Source: an uncultured Rhodobacter sp.
GTDB lineage: Bacteria > Pseudomonadota > Alphaproteobacteria > Rhodobacterales > Rhodobacteraceae
DNA: 64,000 nt
Direction of reading: 5' to 3'
Assembly: GCA_945952585.1 (NCBI GenBank)
Contig: CAMFII010000011.1
Location: 1 to 64,000 of the forward strand
Both the position numbers and the translations under genes were made by a program. The notes below the pieces were generated by a model. That model was not told the origin of the DNA. It worked only from the letters and a program-made list of their open reading frames with translations, and did not search any database. This document shows, piece by piece, positions 1 to 8,373 of the stretch. The stretch's first letter is position 1; each line of letters opens with the position of its first letter.

Positions 1-1079
1 TCGGCTACATGTCGAAATGGCTGCACCATTCGGGCGGCACGGTCTGCGAGCCGACCGACGTTCCGGTCAACAAGCGCCATCTCGACATGCTGCTGGCCCA
101 TATGGAACTGAGCGACAAGCCGTTCATGGGCTCGGTCACCGAACCCAGCCGCGCCGCGGATTCGGTCGAGATGGCCAAGATCCTGTTCGGCTCGGATTTT
201 GTCGACCAGAACACGGTGATGACCAGCCTCATCAACATCAACTCGCCGATGACCTTCGACGGGATCATGATGGGCGCGCTGGAAGTCTATGCGAAGGCCA
301 ACCAGGCCGCGATCATCTCGCCCTTTATCGTCGGCGGCGCGATGGCGCCGGTAACGGTGGCGGGCACGCTGACGCAGGTGATGGCGGAATGCCTCGCCGG
401 GGTCGCCTACAGCCAACTCGTGCGGCCTGGCGCGCCGGTTATCATGGGCGCCTTCGTGACCTCGATCGACATGAACTCGGGCGCGCCGACCTTCGGCACG
501 CCGGAAGCCGCCCACATCACCTACGGCGCGGGCCAGCTTGCCCGCCGCCTGGGGCTGCCCTACCGCTCGGGCGGGGCCTTCTGCGGCTCGAAGCTGCCCG
601 ACGCGCAGGCAGCCTATGAAACCGCGAACTCGCTGAACATGGCGCTGCTCGCCGGCGTGAACTTCATGCTCCATGCCTGCGGCTGGCTCGAAGGCGGCCT
701 CGTGTCGTCCTACGAGAAGTTCGTGATGGATGCCGACCAGCTCGGCTGCCTGCATCACCTCGCCAAGGGCGTGGAGATGGACGAGAACGGGCAGGGGATG
801 GACGCGATCCGCGAAGTCGGTCCGGGGGGCCATTACCTTGGCTGCGCGCATACGCAGGCCAACTTCAAGTCGGCTTTCTGGCGCACCGAGCTGCTGGACT
901 ACAAGCCCTACGAGACCTGGGAAGAGGAAGGTGCCCGCGACACCCAGGTTCTGGCGAACGAACGGGTGAAGAAGCTCCTGAACGACTATCAGGCCCCGGC
1001 GCTGGACGATGGCATCCGCGAGGCGCTGCACGCCTATGTCGCGCAGAAGAAGGAATCGATGCCCGACGCCTTCATCTGA
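1..1079 (+). CDS. Trimethylamine methyltransferase (MttB) family protein, 5'-truncated
   Basis: The reading frame is open from the window edge to a TGA at 1077-1079, giving about 358 C-terminal residues; complete family members are near 500 residues, so roughly a third is missing upstream. The sequence matches the MttB superfamily, whose members move a methyl group from a quaternary or tertiary amine to a corrinoid protein. There is no in-frame TAG, so this is a non-pyrrolysine member. Such homologues act on glycine betaine, proline betaine, carnitine or unknown methylated amines rather than trimethylamine. The partner corrinoid protein is not visible and may lie upstream. The substrate cannot be assigned. 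A strong terminator follows. Confidence 0.85.
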   Translation, partial: GYMSKWLHHSGGTVCEPTDVPVNKRHLDMLLAHMELSDKPFMGSVTEPSRAADSVEMAKILFGSDFVDQNTVMTSLININSPMTFDGIMMGALEVYAKANQAAIISPFIVGGAMAPVTVAGTLTQVMAECLAGVAYSQLVRPGAPVIMGAFVTSIDMNSGAPTFGTPEAAHITYGAGQLARRLGLPYRSGGAFCGSKLPDAQAAYETANSLNMALLAGVNFMLHACGWLEGGLVSSYEKFVMDADQLGCLHHLAKGVEMDENGQGMDAIREVGPGGHYLGCAHTQANFKSAFWRTELLDYKPYETWEEEGARDTQVLANERVKKLLNDYQAPALDDGIREALHAYVAQKKESMPDAFI

Positions 1080-1105
1080 GGCGAGCGACAGCATCCACGG
1101 ACGTA

Positions 1106-1135
1106 AGGGGCGGCCCGGACGGCCGCCCCTTTTTG
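1106..1135 (+). terminator. Rho-independent terminator of the MttB-family gene
   Basis: A perfect 10-bp GC-rich stem (arms 1106-1115 and 1121-1130) with a 5-nt loop is followed directly by a T run at 1130-1134. It lies 26 bases after the MttB stop codon, in the gap between convergent genes. Confidence 0.85.
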
Positions 1136-1140
1136 CATGA

Positions 1141-1431
1141 TCAGACGCCAGCGTCGCGCGGCAGGAGCCTCGACTCGGCGATCAGGGCGATGAGAATTTC
1201 GATATGTCGCGAAAAACTGTAGGCGGCATCCCCCTCGCAACGGATGCGTTCCAGCCGCGCCTCTTCCGACATCAGCCGTGGCACGCTGACGTCAGGCGAC
1301 GGCGCCTGGGGCGTTCCGATCAGGCGGCGCAGGTCGCGGTCGCGGCGATAGTCGACCAGGCCCAGACGCGCGGCCCGGATCAGCAGGCGCGGGCGTTGCA
1401 GGGTGGCGAGCAGGCTGCGCATATCGGTCAT
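1141..1431 (-). CDS. DUF6477 family protein
   Basis: A small 96-residue protein starting MTDMRSLLATLQRPRLL, which resembles the DUF6477 proteins common in Rhodobacteraceae. It has no signal peptide or membrane segment and is rich in Arg and Leu. The ATG at 1431 is preferred because a GGAGG lies just upstream; a longer version would need a TTG at 1449 and would overlap that ribosome site. It is divergent from the DUF6456 gene at 1582, and the two domain families seem to travel together in this group. The function is unknown. Confidence 0.75.
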   Translation of the reverse strand: MTDMRSLLATLQRPRLLIRAARLGLVDYRRDRDLRRLIGTPQAPSPDVSVPRLMSEEARLERIRCEGDAAYSFSRHIEILIALIAESRLLPRDAGV

Positions 1432-1581
1432 CGAATCCTCCAATCTCAAGAGGATTGCATCCTAGGGCGACACAACCCTGCGTTGCGTTCCGGATTGTTT
1501 CGCCGCGCGCAACCGTCAGGATAGTTTAGGTTTTGTAAACAATTATCCGAGGAAGTTGCATTGTTAACGCCTCGGTAAGAA

Positions 1582-2757
1582 ATGCACCCTGAAGTTGAAA
1601 ATCGTCAGAATGGACCTCTGGTCGGCAGACGGGCTCTCGAGATGATCTCGCGACTCCCTGCGGACGCGGCAGGCTACCTGCCTGCGTGGCTGCCCGAGGC
1701 GGTGCGATCCTATATCGGCCATATCGAGGATGGTCTTTCGTTGCGGGAACTGGCGCGCAGCAAGGGCTGCGCGGCCTCGACCGTTCTCCGCCAGGTGCGG
1801 CGCTATGAAAACCGCCGCGACGATCCGCTCATCGACGGAGGGCTTGCCGCGCTTGGACGCGGCAGGACCCGCCGGACCTCTGCCCCAGCATGGAAGGAAC
1901 CCGACACCATGTCCGCCCCGATCCGCCCGACCTCGTTGCAAACCGACGATGCCGCCTCTCTGTCCGAAATCCGCCGTGTCCTGCGACGGCTGGCCGAGCC
2001 GGGCGCCACGCTGGTCGTGGCGCGCGACATGGAAATGGCGGTGATCCTGCGCGCCATGCCCGATGGCCAGCAGGTCCGGACCGGCGTGGTCGAGCGCGCC
2101 TCGGCGGAAACCTACGCCCTGCGCGACTGGGTGCGGTGCCGCAAGCCCGGCCGTGTCGCCCAGTACGAGATCACCGCGACCGGTCGCGCCGCTCTCAAGC
2201 GGCTTGTGGGAGAGGCGCAGGACGGCTTCGCCGAGGCGCAGTCGCCCTTCGCCACCCAGCACCGCGAGATGACCGAGCGGACCGAACCCGGCAGCGAAGG
2301 GCCTCGACGCCTTCGCTACAACATGGCCGAAAGCCCTGTCTCCCTGCTGGGGCGGCGCAAGGACCGGGGAGGCGAGCCTTTCCTCGGCCCCGATCTGGTG
2401 GCTGCGGCCGAACGGCTGCGCGAGGATTTCGAACTGGCGCAGATGGGGCCGCGGGTGACGCAGAACTGGGACCGCTTCCTGACGGCGGGTGACCGCGGCA
2501 GTTTTGCTCCGGATAGCGGCGGCAGTGACGGATCGCGCAAGGCCCGCGACCGTGTTGCGGCCGCGCTGCGCGACCTTGGCCCAGGCCTGGGCGACATGGT
2601 GCTGCGCTGCTGCTGTTTTCTCGAAGGGCTGGAGGCGGCCGAGCGGCGCATGGGTTGGTCGGCGCGCTCGGGCAAGATCGTGCTCAGGATCGCGCTGCAA
2701 CGGCTGAAGCGCCATTACGACGAGACCTATGGCCGATCGGGACCGCTGATCGGCTGA
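1582..2757 (+). CDS. DUF6456 domain-containing helix-turn-helix protein
   Basis: A 391-residue protein. Residues about 50-75 (GLSLRELARSKGCAASTVLR) look like a helix-turn-helix that would bind DNA. The C-terminal 90 residues, ending in RRMGWSARSGKIVLRIALQR, match the DUF6456 domain found in many alphaproteobacteria. The middle is low-complexity linker. It is probably a transcription or replication-associated regulator, but no target is evident. The ribosome site before the ATG is weak. It ends 60 bases before the convergent aquaporin gene, with a strong hairpin between them. Confidence 0.75.
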   Translation: MHPEVENRQNGPLVGRRALEMISRLPADAAGYLPAWLPEAVRSYIGHIEDGLSLRELARSKGCAASTVLRQVRRYENRRDDPLIDGGLAALGRGRTRRTSAPAWKEPDTMSAPIRPTSLQTDDAASLSEIRRVLRRLAEPGATLVVARDMEMAVILRAMPDGQQVRTGVVERASAETYALRDWVRCRKPGRVAQYEITATGRAALKRLVGEAQDGFAEAQSPFATQHREMTERTEPGSEGPRRLRYNMAESPVSLLGRRKDRGGEPFLGPDLVAAAERLREDFELAQMGPRVTQNWDRFLTAGDRGSFAPDSGGSDGSRKARDRVAAALRDLGPGLGDMVLRCCCFLEGLEAAERRMGWSARSGKIVLRIALQRLKRHYDETYGRSGPLIG

Positions 2758-2773
2758 GCCCGCGGAAATCAGA

Positions 2774-2802
2774 AAGGGCGCGCGGCGGAACCGCGCGCCC
2801 TT
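2774..2802. terminator. Hairpin between convergent genes, DUF6456/aqpZ
   Basis: A perfect 12-bp stem (arms 2774-2785 and 2791-2802) with a 5-nt loop. Read on the minus strand it is followed by TTTCT, so it fits best as the aqpZ terminator. On the plus strand no T run follows. Confidence 0.75.
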
Positions 2803-2817
2803 CGCCTGGTAGTGGGA

Positions 2818-3504
2818 TCAGTCCTCGGCGCGGGTCAAGCCGGCGGCATAGACCGCACCGGCAATGGCGCCGCCGACCAGCGGGGCGACGATGAAGACCC
2901 ACAGATTTGCCAGCGCCTGACCACCGACGAAAACTGCGGGTCCGATCGAGCGGGCGGGGTTGACCGACACGCCCGTCACGTTGATCCCGACGAGGTGAAT
3001 GCCCGTGAGCGTAAGGCCGATCGCCAGGCCCGCGAAACCGGCGGAAGATCCGGGCCCGGTCGCCCCCAGGATGACCGAGACGAACACGAAGGTTGCAACG
3101 ACCTCGAAGACCAGTGCGGCCCCAAGCGTGTATTCGCCAAAGTATCCGGGTCCCCAGCCATTCTCGCCCAGTGAGCCGATCGGAACCTCCCCGTTCCCCT
3201 GACCGCTCAGGATCAGGTAAAGACAGCCCGCGGCGATAATTGCGCCGATGATCTGGGCGATGCTGTAGCCGATGAAGTCGCCGAAGCTCATCCGGCCGGC
3301 CGTTACAAAACCGAGCGAGACGGCAGGATTGAGATGCGCGCCGGAGATCGCGCCAAATCCGTAGGCCGCGGCAACGATCGAAACCCCGAATGCGATCGCG
3401 ATACCCGTGAAGCCGATGATGCTGCCCGCGATCGCCGCGGCGCCGCAGCCGAAGAACACCAGGATGAATGTCCCGAGTGCCTCGGCAATCAGTTTCTTCG
3501 ACAT
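2818..3504 (-). CDS. aqpZ: Aquaporin Z-type water channel
   Basis: A 228-residue MIP-family channel with six predicted membrane helices and both pore signatures: HLNPAVSLG in loop B and VNPARSIGP in loop E. The GIHLVG segment ahead of the second NPA supplies the narrow-pore histidine typical of water-selective aquaporins rather than glycerol facilitators, and the conserved Arg follows the second NPA. It sits in the inner membrane and conducts water passively. An appropriate ribosome site (GGAGG-like) precedes the ATG at 3504. Transcription ends at the hairpin at 2774-2802. Confidence 0.93.
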   Translation of the reverse strand: MSKKLIAEALGTFILVFFGCGAAAIAGSIIGFTGIAIAFGVSIVAAAYGFGAISGAHLNPAVSLGFVTAGRMSFGDFIGYSIAQIIGAIIAAGCLYLILSGQGNGEVPIGSLGENGWGPGYFGEYTLGAALVFEVVATFVFVSVILGATGPGSSAGFAGLAIGLTLTGIHLVGINVTGVSVNPARSIGPAVFVGGQALANLWVFIVAPLVGGAIAGAVYAAGLTRAED

Positions 3505-3682
3505 GTTCCCTCCTTGACGGCGCTTCGCCCGATCGGTTCCCTGCGCCGCTCATTTGTCATGGCCGGGAAGAATGCCACCCAGCCGCCAGGTCATGGCACA
3601 GGGATGGTAGGCGACGACCCAATACATGTCTGCTGGATTTGGAACAAATCCCCAGATTTATCCAGATTGTTGCGATAAGCGC

Positions 3683-3710
3683 AAAAGCGCGACGACGTAG
3701 CGCCGCGCTT
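3683..3710 (-). terminator. Possible weak terminator after the pilin-like gene
   Basis: A 7-bp stem (3704-3710 pairing with 3685-3691) with a 12-nt loop is followed on the minus strand by four T residues. It lies about 30 bases after the pilin-like stop codon. The long loop makes it weak. Confidence 0.35.
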
Positions 3711-3739
3711 GCTCAAATGCCTTCGGGCTCTCGGATGGG

Positions 3740-4240
3740 TCAGGCCGTGAAGGCGCCGAGGGTGCCGGAGTAGGTGGCTTTGCTATAGACCTTGCCGCCC
3801 ACCGAATATTTGCTGCCGTCGTTGCTAGTATAGACGACGTCGCCGGTCCCCGCATCGTAGAGCGGATTGTCGAAGTTGTAGCCGGACGGTGCATCGGCCG
3901 AGGCAGCCTGACCCGCCCAGTAATAGGCCGCGCCATTGTTGCCCGGGGCCTTGGATTGGCCGTAGGCGATGTAGTCGCTGGCTTTCTTGCCGTTGAAGTC
4001 CGTCGTTTCCCCGCCGCCGCTACTGCTGCCGTCGCCCGAAAGATAGTCGCCGGCCGAGGCGACGGATGTGCCCACATCGGCCGCGACCGTGGACGAGGAC
4101 GATGTGACCGCGCCACCAACAGTACCGGCAACCACCAGACCAAGTCCGACAATACCAGCCGTCAGGACAACCCAGTCGACTGTGACGGCGCCACTTTCGC
4201 CGCGAAAGAAATTTACGATTTGCGCAATCCGCATGGTCAT
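3740..4240 (-). CDS. Flp-like pilin or pseudopilin-like surface protein
   Basis: A 166-residue protein. The N-terminus has a short basic leader, then ESGAVTVDWVVLTAGIVGLG, a hydrophobic helix. This has the layout of Flp/Tad prepilins: a Gly cleavage site followed by a charged residue at mature position 5, here Asp instead of the usual Glu, then a membrane helix. The remainder is rich in Ser, Gly, Tyr and Asn, as expected of an exported domain. No tad secretion genes are in the window, so prepilin processing would depend on genes elsewhere. It could instead be a single-pass membrane protein with an exposed tail. Confidence 0.6.
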   Translation of the reverse strand: MTMRIAQIVNFFRGESGAVTVDWVVLTAGIVGLGLVVAGTVGGAVTSSSSTVAADVGTSVASAGDYLSGDGSSSGGGETTDFNGKKASDYIAYGQSKAPGNNGAAYYWAGQAASADAPSGYNFDNPLYDAGTGDVVYTSNDGSKYSVGGKVYSKATYSGTLGAFTA

Positions 4241-4401
4241 CTCCGTTCAAAGTCCGGCAGTCTGTTTCGACGAGGATTATTCGCGAATACGGGCGAGATT
4301 TGCGTCCTGCTTCGGCATTTCTTGGGTAAATCCGTGGCCATTGCGCCCTTCGGGAAAAGCGCCTATCTCCTGCTGACTGGCCCGGAACCCCGGAGAAGCA
4401 C

Positions 4402-5352
4402 GTGCGCGACCTCAACATCCCGTCCGAGCGCCACCCCGAAAAGGCGCATCGCCCCGACAACGCCCAGCCGAAGAAACCGGCCTGGATCCGGGTCAAGGCG
4501 CCGGTCTCGCAGGGGTACAAGGAAACCCGCGACATCATCCGCGACCAGAAGCTGGTTACCGTCTGCGAAGAGGCGGGCTGCCCGAATGTCGGCGAATGCT
4601 GGAGCCAGGGCCACGCGACCATGATGATCATGGGCGAGATCTGCACCCGCGGCTGCACCTTCTGCAACGTCGCGACCGGCAAGCCGCAGACGCTCGACGC
4701 CTTTGAGCCTGGCCGTGTCGCCCATGCGGTGGCGCAGCTCGGCCTCAAGCATGTCGTCGTCACCTCGGTGGACCGCGACGATCTCGAGGATGGCGGGGCC
4801 GAGCACTTCGCCCAGACGATCCGCGCCATCCGCCACCGCGCGCCCGGCACCACGATCGAGGTTCTGGTGCCGGACTTTCTGAAATGCGAGCCGTCGGCGC
4901 TGGAAACCGTGGTCGCGGCGCGTCCCGACGTGTTCAACCACAACCTCGAGACGGTGCCCGGCCTTTACCCCGAGGTCCGTCCGGGGGCCCGCTATTTCCA
5001 CTCGCTGCGGCTTCTCCAAAGGGTGAAGGACCTCGACCCGTCGATGTTCACCAAGTCGGGGATCATGGTCGGCCTCGGCGAGGACCGGCAGGCGGTGCTG
5101 CAGGTCATGGACGACATGCGTGCGGCAGATGTCGATTTCCTGACCATTGGCCAGTATCTGCAGCCAACGCCCAAGCATCACCGGGTCGACCGCTTCGTCA
5201 CCCCCGAGGAATTCGCAGCCTACGAGAAGGCGGCGCTTGGCAAGGGCTTCCTCATGGTCTCGGCCACGCCGCTGACCCGCTCATCCTATCACGCCGGCGA
5301 CGATTTTGCCCGGCTGAGGGCTGCGCGCGAGGCGAAGCTGGGGCGGCTCTGA
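4402..5352 (+). CDS. lipA: Lipoyl synthase
   Basis: A 316-residue radical SAM enzyme that inserts two sulfurs into octanoyl-bound lipoyl domains of 2-oxoacid dehydrogenases and the glycine cleavage system. Cys55, Cys60 and Cys66 form the LipA-specific CX4CX5C auxiliary cluster motif. Cys81, Cys85 and Cys88 (CTRGCTFC) form the CX3CX2C radical SAM motif. The start is GTG at 4402, with GGAGA 5 bases upstream. The length is typical of the family. The gene converges on the Fsr-like exporter, with a twin-palindrome repeat between them. Confidence 0.97.
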   Translation: MRDLNIPSERHPEKAHRPDNAQPKKPAWIRVKAPVSQGYKETRDIIRDQKLVTVCEEAGCPNVGECWSQGHATMMIMGEICTRGCTFCNVATGKPQTLDAFEPGRVAHAVAQLGLKHVVVTSVDRDDLEDGGAEHFAQTIRAIRHRAPGTTIEVLVPDFLKCEPSALETVVAARPDVFNHNLETVPGLYPEVRPGARYFHSLRLLQRVKDLDPSMFTKSGIMVGLGEDRQAVLQVMDDMRAADVDFLTIGQYLQPTPKHHRVDRFVTPEEFAAYEKAALGKGFLMVSATPLTRSSYHAGDDFARLRAAREAKLGRL

Positions 5353-5369
5353 CCGCCGACCAGGCGGGC

Positions 5370-5416
5370 CCAAAATCCTTCAAAGGATTTTGGCAAATTT
5401 CTTCGAAGAAATTTGC
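5370..5416. repeat. Twin TTCGAA-type hairpin element, copy 1
   Basis: Two adjacent inverted repeats share one G. The first has 11-bp arms at 5370-5380 and 5383-5393. The second is a perfect 24-bp palindrome at 5393-5416 centred on TTCGAA. It lies in the gap between convergent lipA and the Fsr-like gene. The same double structure recurs at 37375-37420 and 41551-41614. It probably acts as a bidirectional terminator or REP-like element. Confidence 0.8.
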
Positions 5417-5419
5417 GGC

Positions 5420-6625
5420 TCAGTGGCGCCGCACGTCCGGCAGGAACACCGCCAGCACCCCGATCAGCGGCAAGAGCGCGGTCAGGCGGAAGACGTGTTC
5501 AATCGAGGTTGCATCAGCGAGCATCCCGATCCCCGCCGCCCCGAGCGCCCCCATGCCGAAGGCAAGGCCGAAGAACAATCCGGCCACCATGCCGACATTC
5601 TTCGGCAAGAGATCCTGCGCATAGACGATGATCGCCGGAAAGGCCGAGGCAAGGATCATCCCGGCCAGCGCGCTCAGGATCACCACGGGCACCAGCCCGA
5701 CATAGGGAATGGCCAGCGCGATCGGTGCGACGCCTAGGATCGACACCCAGATCACCCGCTTGCGCCCGATGCGGTCGCCGATCGGGCCGCCGATGATGGT
5801 GCCGACCGCCACCGAGGCAAGAAAGACGAAGAGGCACAGCTGGGCATGCTGCACTGACAGGTGGAAGCGGTCGATCAGGTAGAAGGTGTAGTAGCTCGAG
5901 AAACTCGCCATGTAGACGAACTTGGAGAAGGTCAGGGCGATCAGCACCGCAACCGCCACGATGACCCGTCCACGTGGCAGCGGCGAGACCGACGCCGCGC
6001 GTCTCCGGGCACTGTGGATGCGCAGCATCCCTTCCGAGGCATACCAGCGGCCGACCAGGGTCAGGACAGTCATACCCGCCAAGGCTACCGCGGCGAACCA
6101 GGCGACGCTCGACTGGCCGAAGGGAAGGACGATGAAGGCAGCGAGCAGCGGGCCAAGGGCAGACCCCGCATTGCCGCCGACCTGGAAGAAGCTCTGGGCA
6201 AAGCCCGGGCGCTTGCCGGCCGCAAGGCGGGCAATGCGGCTCGACTCAGGATGGAAGACCGAAGAGCCGCAGCCGATCAGCGCGACCGACAGGAGCACGG
6301 TATAGAAATGGTCGGCCCGCGACAGCAGCACCAGCCCGACCAGCGTCAGCCCCATGCCGAAAACCAGCGAGAAGGGCTGCGGGCGCTTGTCGGTGACGAA
6401 GCCCACCACCGGCTGCAGGATCGAGGCCGTGCCCTGAAACGCAAAGGTGATGAGTCCGATCTGCCCGAAGGTCAGCGCCAGTTCCGTCTTCAGCATCGGA
6501 TAGATCGCCGGGATCAGCGACTGCATCAGGTCATTGAGCATGTGGCACAGGGCAATGGCCGCGATGATCGGCAGGACCGTCGCCTCGTGCGCGGCGCGGG
6601 CTTCGTCGGTGCTGGAGAGGGACAT
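5420..6625 (-). CDS. MFS transporter, fosmidomycin resistance (Fsr)-like
   Basis: A 401-residue, 12-helix major facilitator. The segment QSFFQVGGNAGSALGPLLAA in the middle of the N-terminal half is characteristic of the Fsr subfamily, proton-driven drug exporters of the inner membrane. The start is placed at ATG 6625 (MSLSSTDEA). A longer frame would begin with TTG at 6688 and has no better ribosome site. The real substrate is unknown. The gene is divergent from the acyl-CoA synthetase at 6816. Confidence 0.85.
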   Translation of the reverse strand: MSLSSTDEARAAHEATVLPIIAAIALCHMLNDLMQSLIPAIYPMLKTELALTFGQIGLITFAFQGTASILQPVVGFVTDKRPQPFSLVFGMGLTLVGLVLLSRADHFYTVLLSVALIGCGSSVFHPESSRIARLAAGKRPGFAQSFFQVGGNAGSALGPLLAAFIVLPFGQSSVAWFAAVALAGMTVLTLVGRWYASEGMLRIHSARRRAASVSPLPRGRVIVAVAVLIALTFSKFVYMASFSSYYTFYLIDRFHLSVQHAQLCLFVFLASVAVGTIIGGPIGDRIGRKRVIWVSILGVAPIALAIPYVGLVPVVILSALAGMILASAFPAIIVYAQDLLPKNVGMVAGLFFGLAFGMGALGAAGIGMLADATSIEHVFRLTALLPLIGVLAVFLPDVRRH

Positions 6626-6729
6626 TTCGCTTGGCCTGCGCCTGAACTGCAATGCCACCGGTAAACCGTCTCGTTCAGCAGAAGTCAATCAACCCAAACT
6701 TCACTTTCCAATGGACCGGGAAGAGGCTT

Positions 6730-6757
6730 TTGACAGGACGGCTCCGTCGGTTAGCGT
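6730..6757 (+). promoter_or_regulatory. Candidate sigma-70 promoter of the acyl-CoA synthetase
   Basis: A perfect -35 TTGACA (6730-6735), a 16-bp spacer and a weak -10 TAGCGT (6752-6757). It would start a leader of about 50 bases before the ATG at 6816. Confidence 0.4.
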
Positions 6758-6815
6758 GATCCGGGGGAGGGCGGCAGCCAAGACCGCCCCTGCATCAGGG
6801 TCAGGGAGGTTCAGT

Positions 6816-8366
6816 ATGCCCGTTTATGTCAGTCCATTCGAGGCTCCGGTCATTCCCGAGATCGGGATCACCGAACTCGTCTTCCGTGGCGTCGAGACGC
6901 GCAACGATGATCCTGTCCTGATCGAGGGGCCGACGGGTCGGGTCATCACGGGGAGGGAATTCATCGATCGCGTCCGGCGATTGGCGGGCGGGCTTGCTGC
7001 GCGGGGCATCGGGCCGGGCCATGTCGTTGCGCTGATGGCACCCAACATTCCTGAATTTGCGATCGTGTTCCACGCGGTCGCCCTGTGCGGTGCGACGCTC
7101 ACCACCATCAATCCGACCTACACGGCTCGGGAGGTCCGGTTGCAGTTGATCGACGCCCGCGCGGAGCTTCTGATTGCCTTTGCGCCGTTCATTCCCATGG
7201 CACGGGAAGCGGCCGAAGGAACGACCGCGAATACTGTCGTCTCGATCGGCCCCGCCGAGGGCGTTGCCGAACTTGCGGATATATTCGGTCCGCCGATGAT
7301 GGCGCAGGTGCCTTTGGATTTTGCCCGCGACGTGCTGGTGCTGCCCTATTCCTCTGGCACGACCGGCCTGCCGAAAGGCGTTATGCTGTCGCATCGAAAC
7401 CTTGTCGCCAATGCGCTGCAAACCCGTCCGCATATCAGGGTGGACCCCGGCGACGCGATTCTCGCCGTCCTGCCCTTCTTCCACATCTACGGCATGTCGG
7501 TCCTGATGAACCATTTCCTGTCGTCCGGGGGCGTGGTGGTGACATTGCCGCGCTTCGAACTCGAGCCGGCGCTACGTCTGATCGAGAGGCACAGAACCCC
7601 TTGGCTGATCGTGGTCCCGCCGATAATCCTTGCTCTGGCGAAGCATCCGATGGTCGAGAATTTTGACCTCAGCGGTGTTCGGTCCGTAATCTCCGGCGCG
7701 GCGCCTCTGGGTGCCGAACTGCAGCAGGCCTGCACCGCACGGTTGGGGGCAACCGTGGTGCAGGGCTACGGGCTGACCGAGACGAGCCCAGTCAGCCATG
7801 TCGTGCCTGTTGATCGGGTGACCCCGGGCGCGGCGGGATTCTGCGTCGGCGGCACGGAGATGCGCCTTGTCGATCCTGAGACGGGTGTCGAGGTGCCGGA
7901 CGGTCGAGAAGGCGAGATCCATCTGCGCGGACCGCAGGTGATGCTTGGATATCTCGACAATCCCGAGGCCACGGCAGCCGCGCTGCTGCCGGGGGGATGG
8001 TTCAGGACGGGCGATCTTGGCTTTGTGGACGGGGATGGCCACCTGCACATCGTCGACCGAGTCAAGGAACTCATCAAGGTAAAGGGGTTCCAGGTCGCCC
8101 CGGCCGAACTCGAAGCGCTGCTCATCGCCCATCCCGAAGTGGCCGATGTCGCCGTTGTCGGTGCCCCGGACGAAGAAGCCGGCGAGCGAGCCGTGGCGTT
8201 TGTCGTTCGCGCCCAGGGAGCGACGATCGAAAGCGCAGAGCTTGTCGCCTATCTTCGGCCGCTCGTCGCGCATTACAAACAGTTGTCCGAGGTCCGCTTT
8301 GTGGAGGCCATTCCGAAATCACCGTCCGGCAAGATCCTGCGGCGGATGTTGAAGGCGACACCGTGA
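6816..8366 (+). CDS. AMP-forming acyl-CoA synthetase, 4-coumarate:CoA ligase-like
   Basis: A 516-residue ANL-superfamily ligase that activates a carboxylic acid as an acyl-adenylate and then a CoA thioester. Visible motifs: the phosphate loop SSGTTGLPKG (residues about 179-188), YGLTETSP, the hinge region GWFRTGDLG with DRVKELIKVKG, and the C-terminal catalytic lysine in SPSGKILRR. Overall similarity is to 4-coumarate/aryl or medium-chain acid CoA ligases; the true substrate is not determinable. ATG 6816 has an ideal AGGGAGG 6 bases upstream. It ends 7 bases before the convergent esterase gene. Confidence 0.9.
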   Translation: MPVYVSPFEAPVIPEIGITELVFRGVETRNDDPVLIEGPTGRVITGREFIDRVRRLAGGLAARGIGPGHVVALMAPNIPEFAIVFHAVALCGATLTTINPTYTAREVRLQLIDARAELLIAFAPFIPMAREAAEGTTANTVVSIGPAEGVAELADIFGPPMMAQVPLDFARDVLVLPYSSGTTGLPKGVMLSHRNLVANALQTRPHIRVDPGDAILAVLPFFHIYGMSVLMNHFLSSGGVVVTLPRFELEPALRLIERHRTPWLIVVPPIILALAKHPMVENFDLSGVRSVISGAAPLGAELQQACTARLGATVVQGYGLTETSPVSHVVPVDRVTPGAAGFCVGGTEMRLVDPETGVEVPDGREGEIHLRGPQVMLGYLDNPEATAAALLPGGWFRTGDLGFVDGDGHLHIVDRVKELIKVKGFQVAPAELEALLIAHPEVADVAVVGAPDEEAGERAVAFVVRAQGATIESAELVAYLRPLVAHYKQLSEVRFVEAIPKSPSGKILRRMLKATP

Positions 8367-8373
8367 CCCCAGT

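Noticed and set aside
1564-2715. A 383-codon minus-strand frame opposite the DUF6456 gene
   Set aside because: The plus-strand frame has the conserved C-terminal domain and a helix-turn-helix; the minus one is compositional noise.
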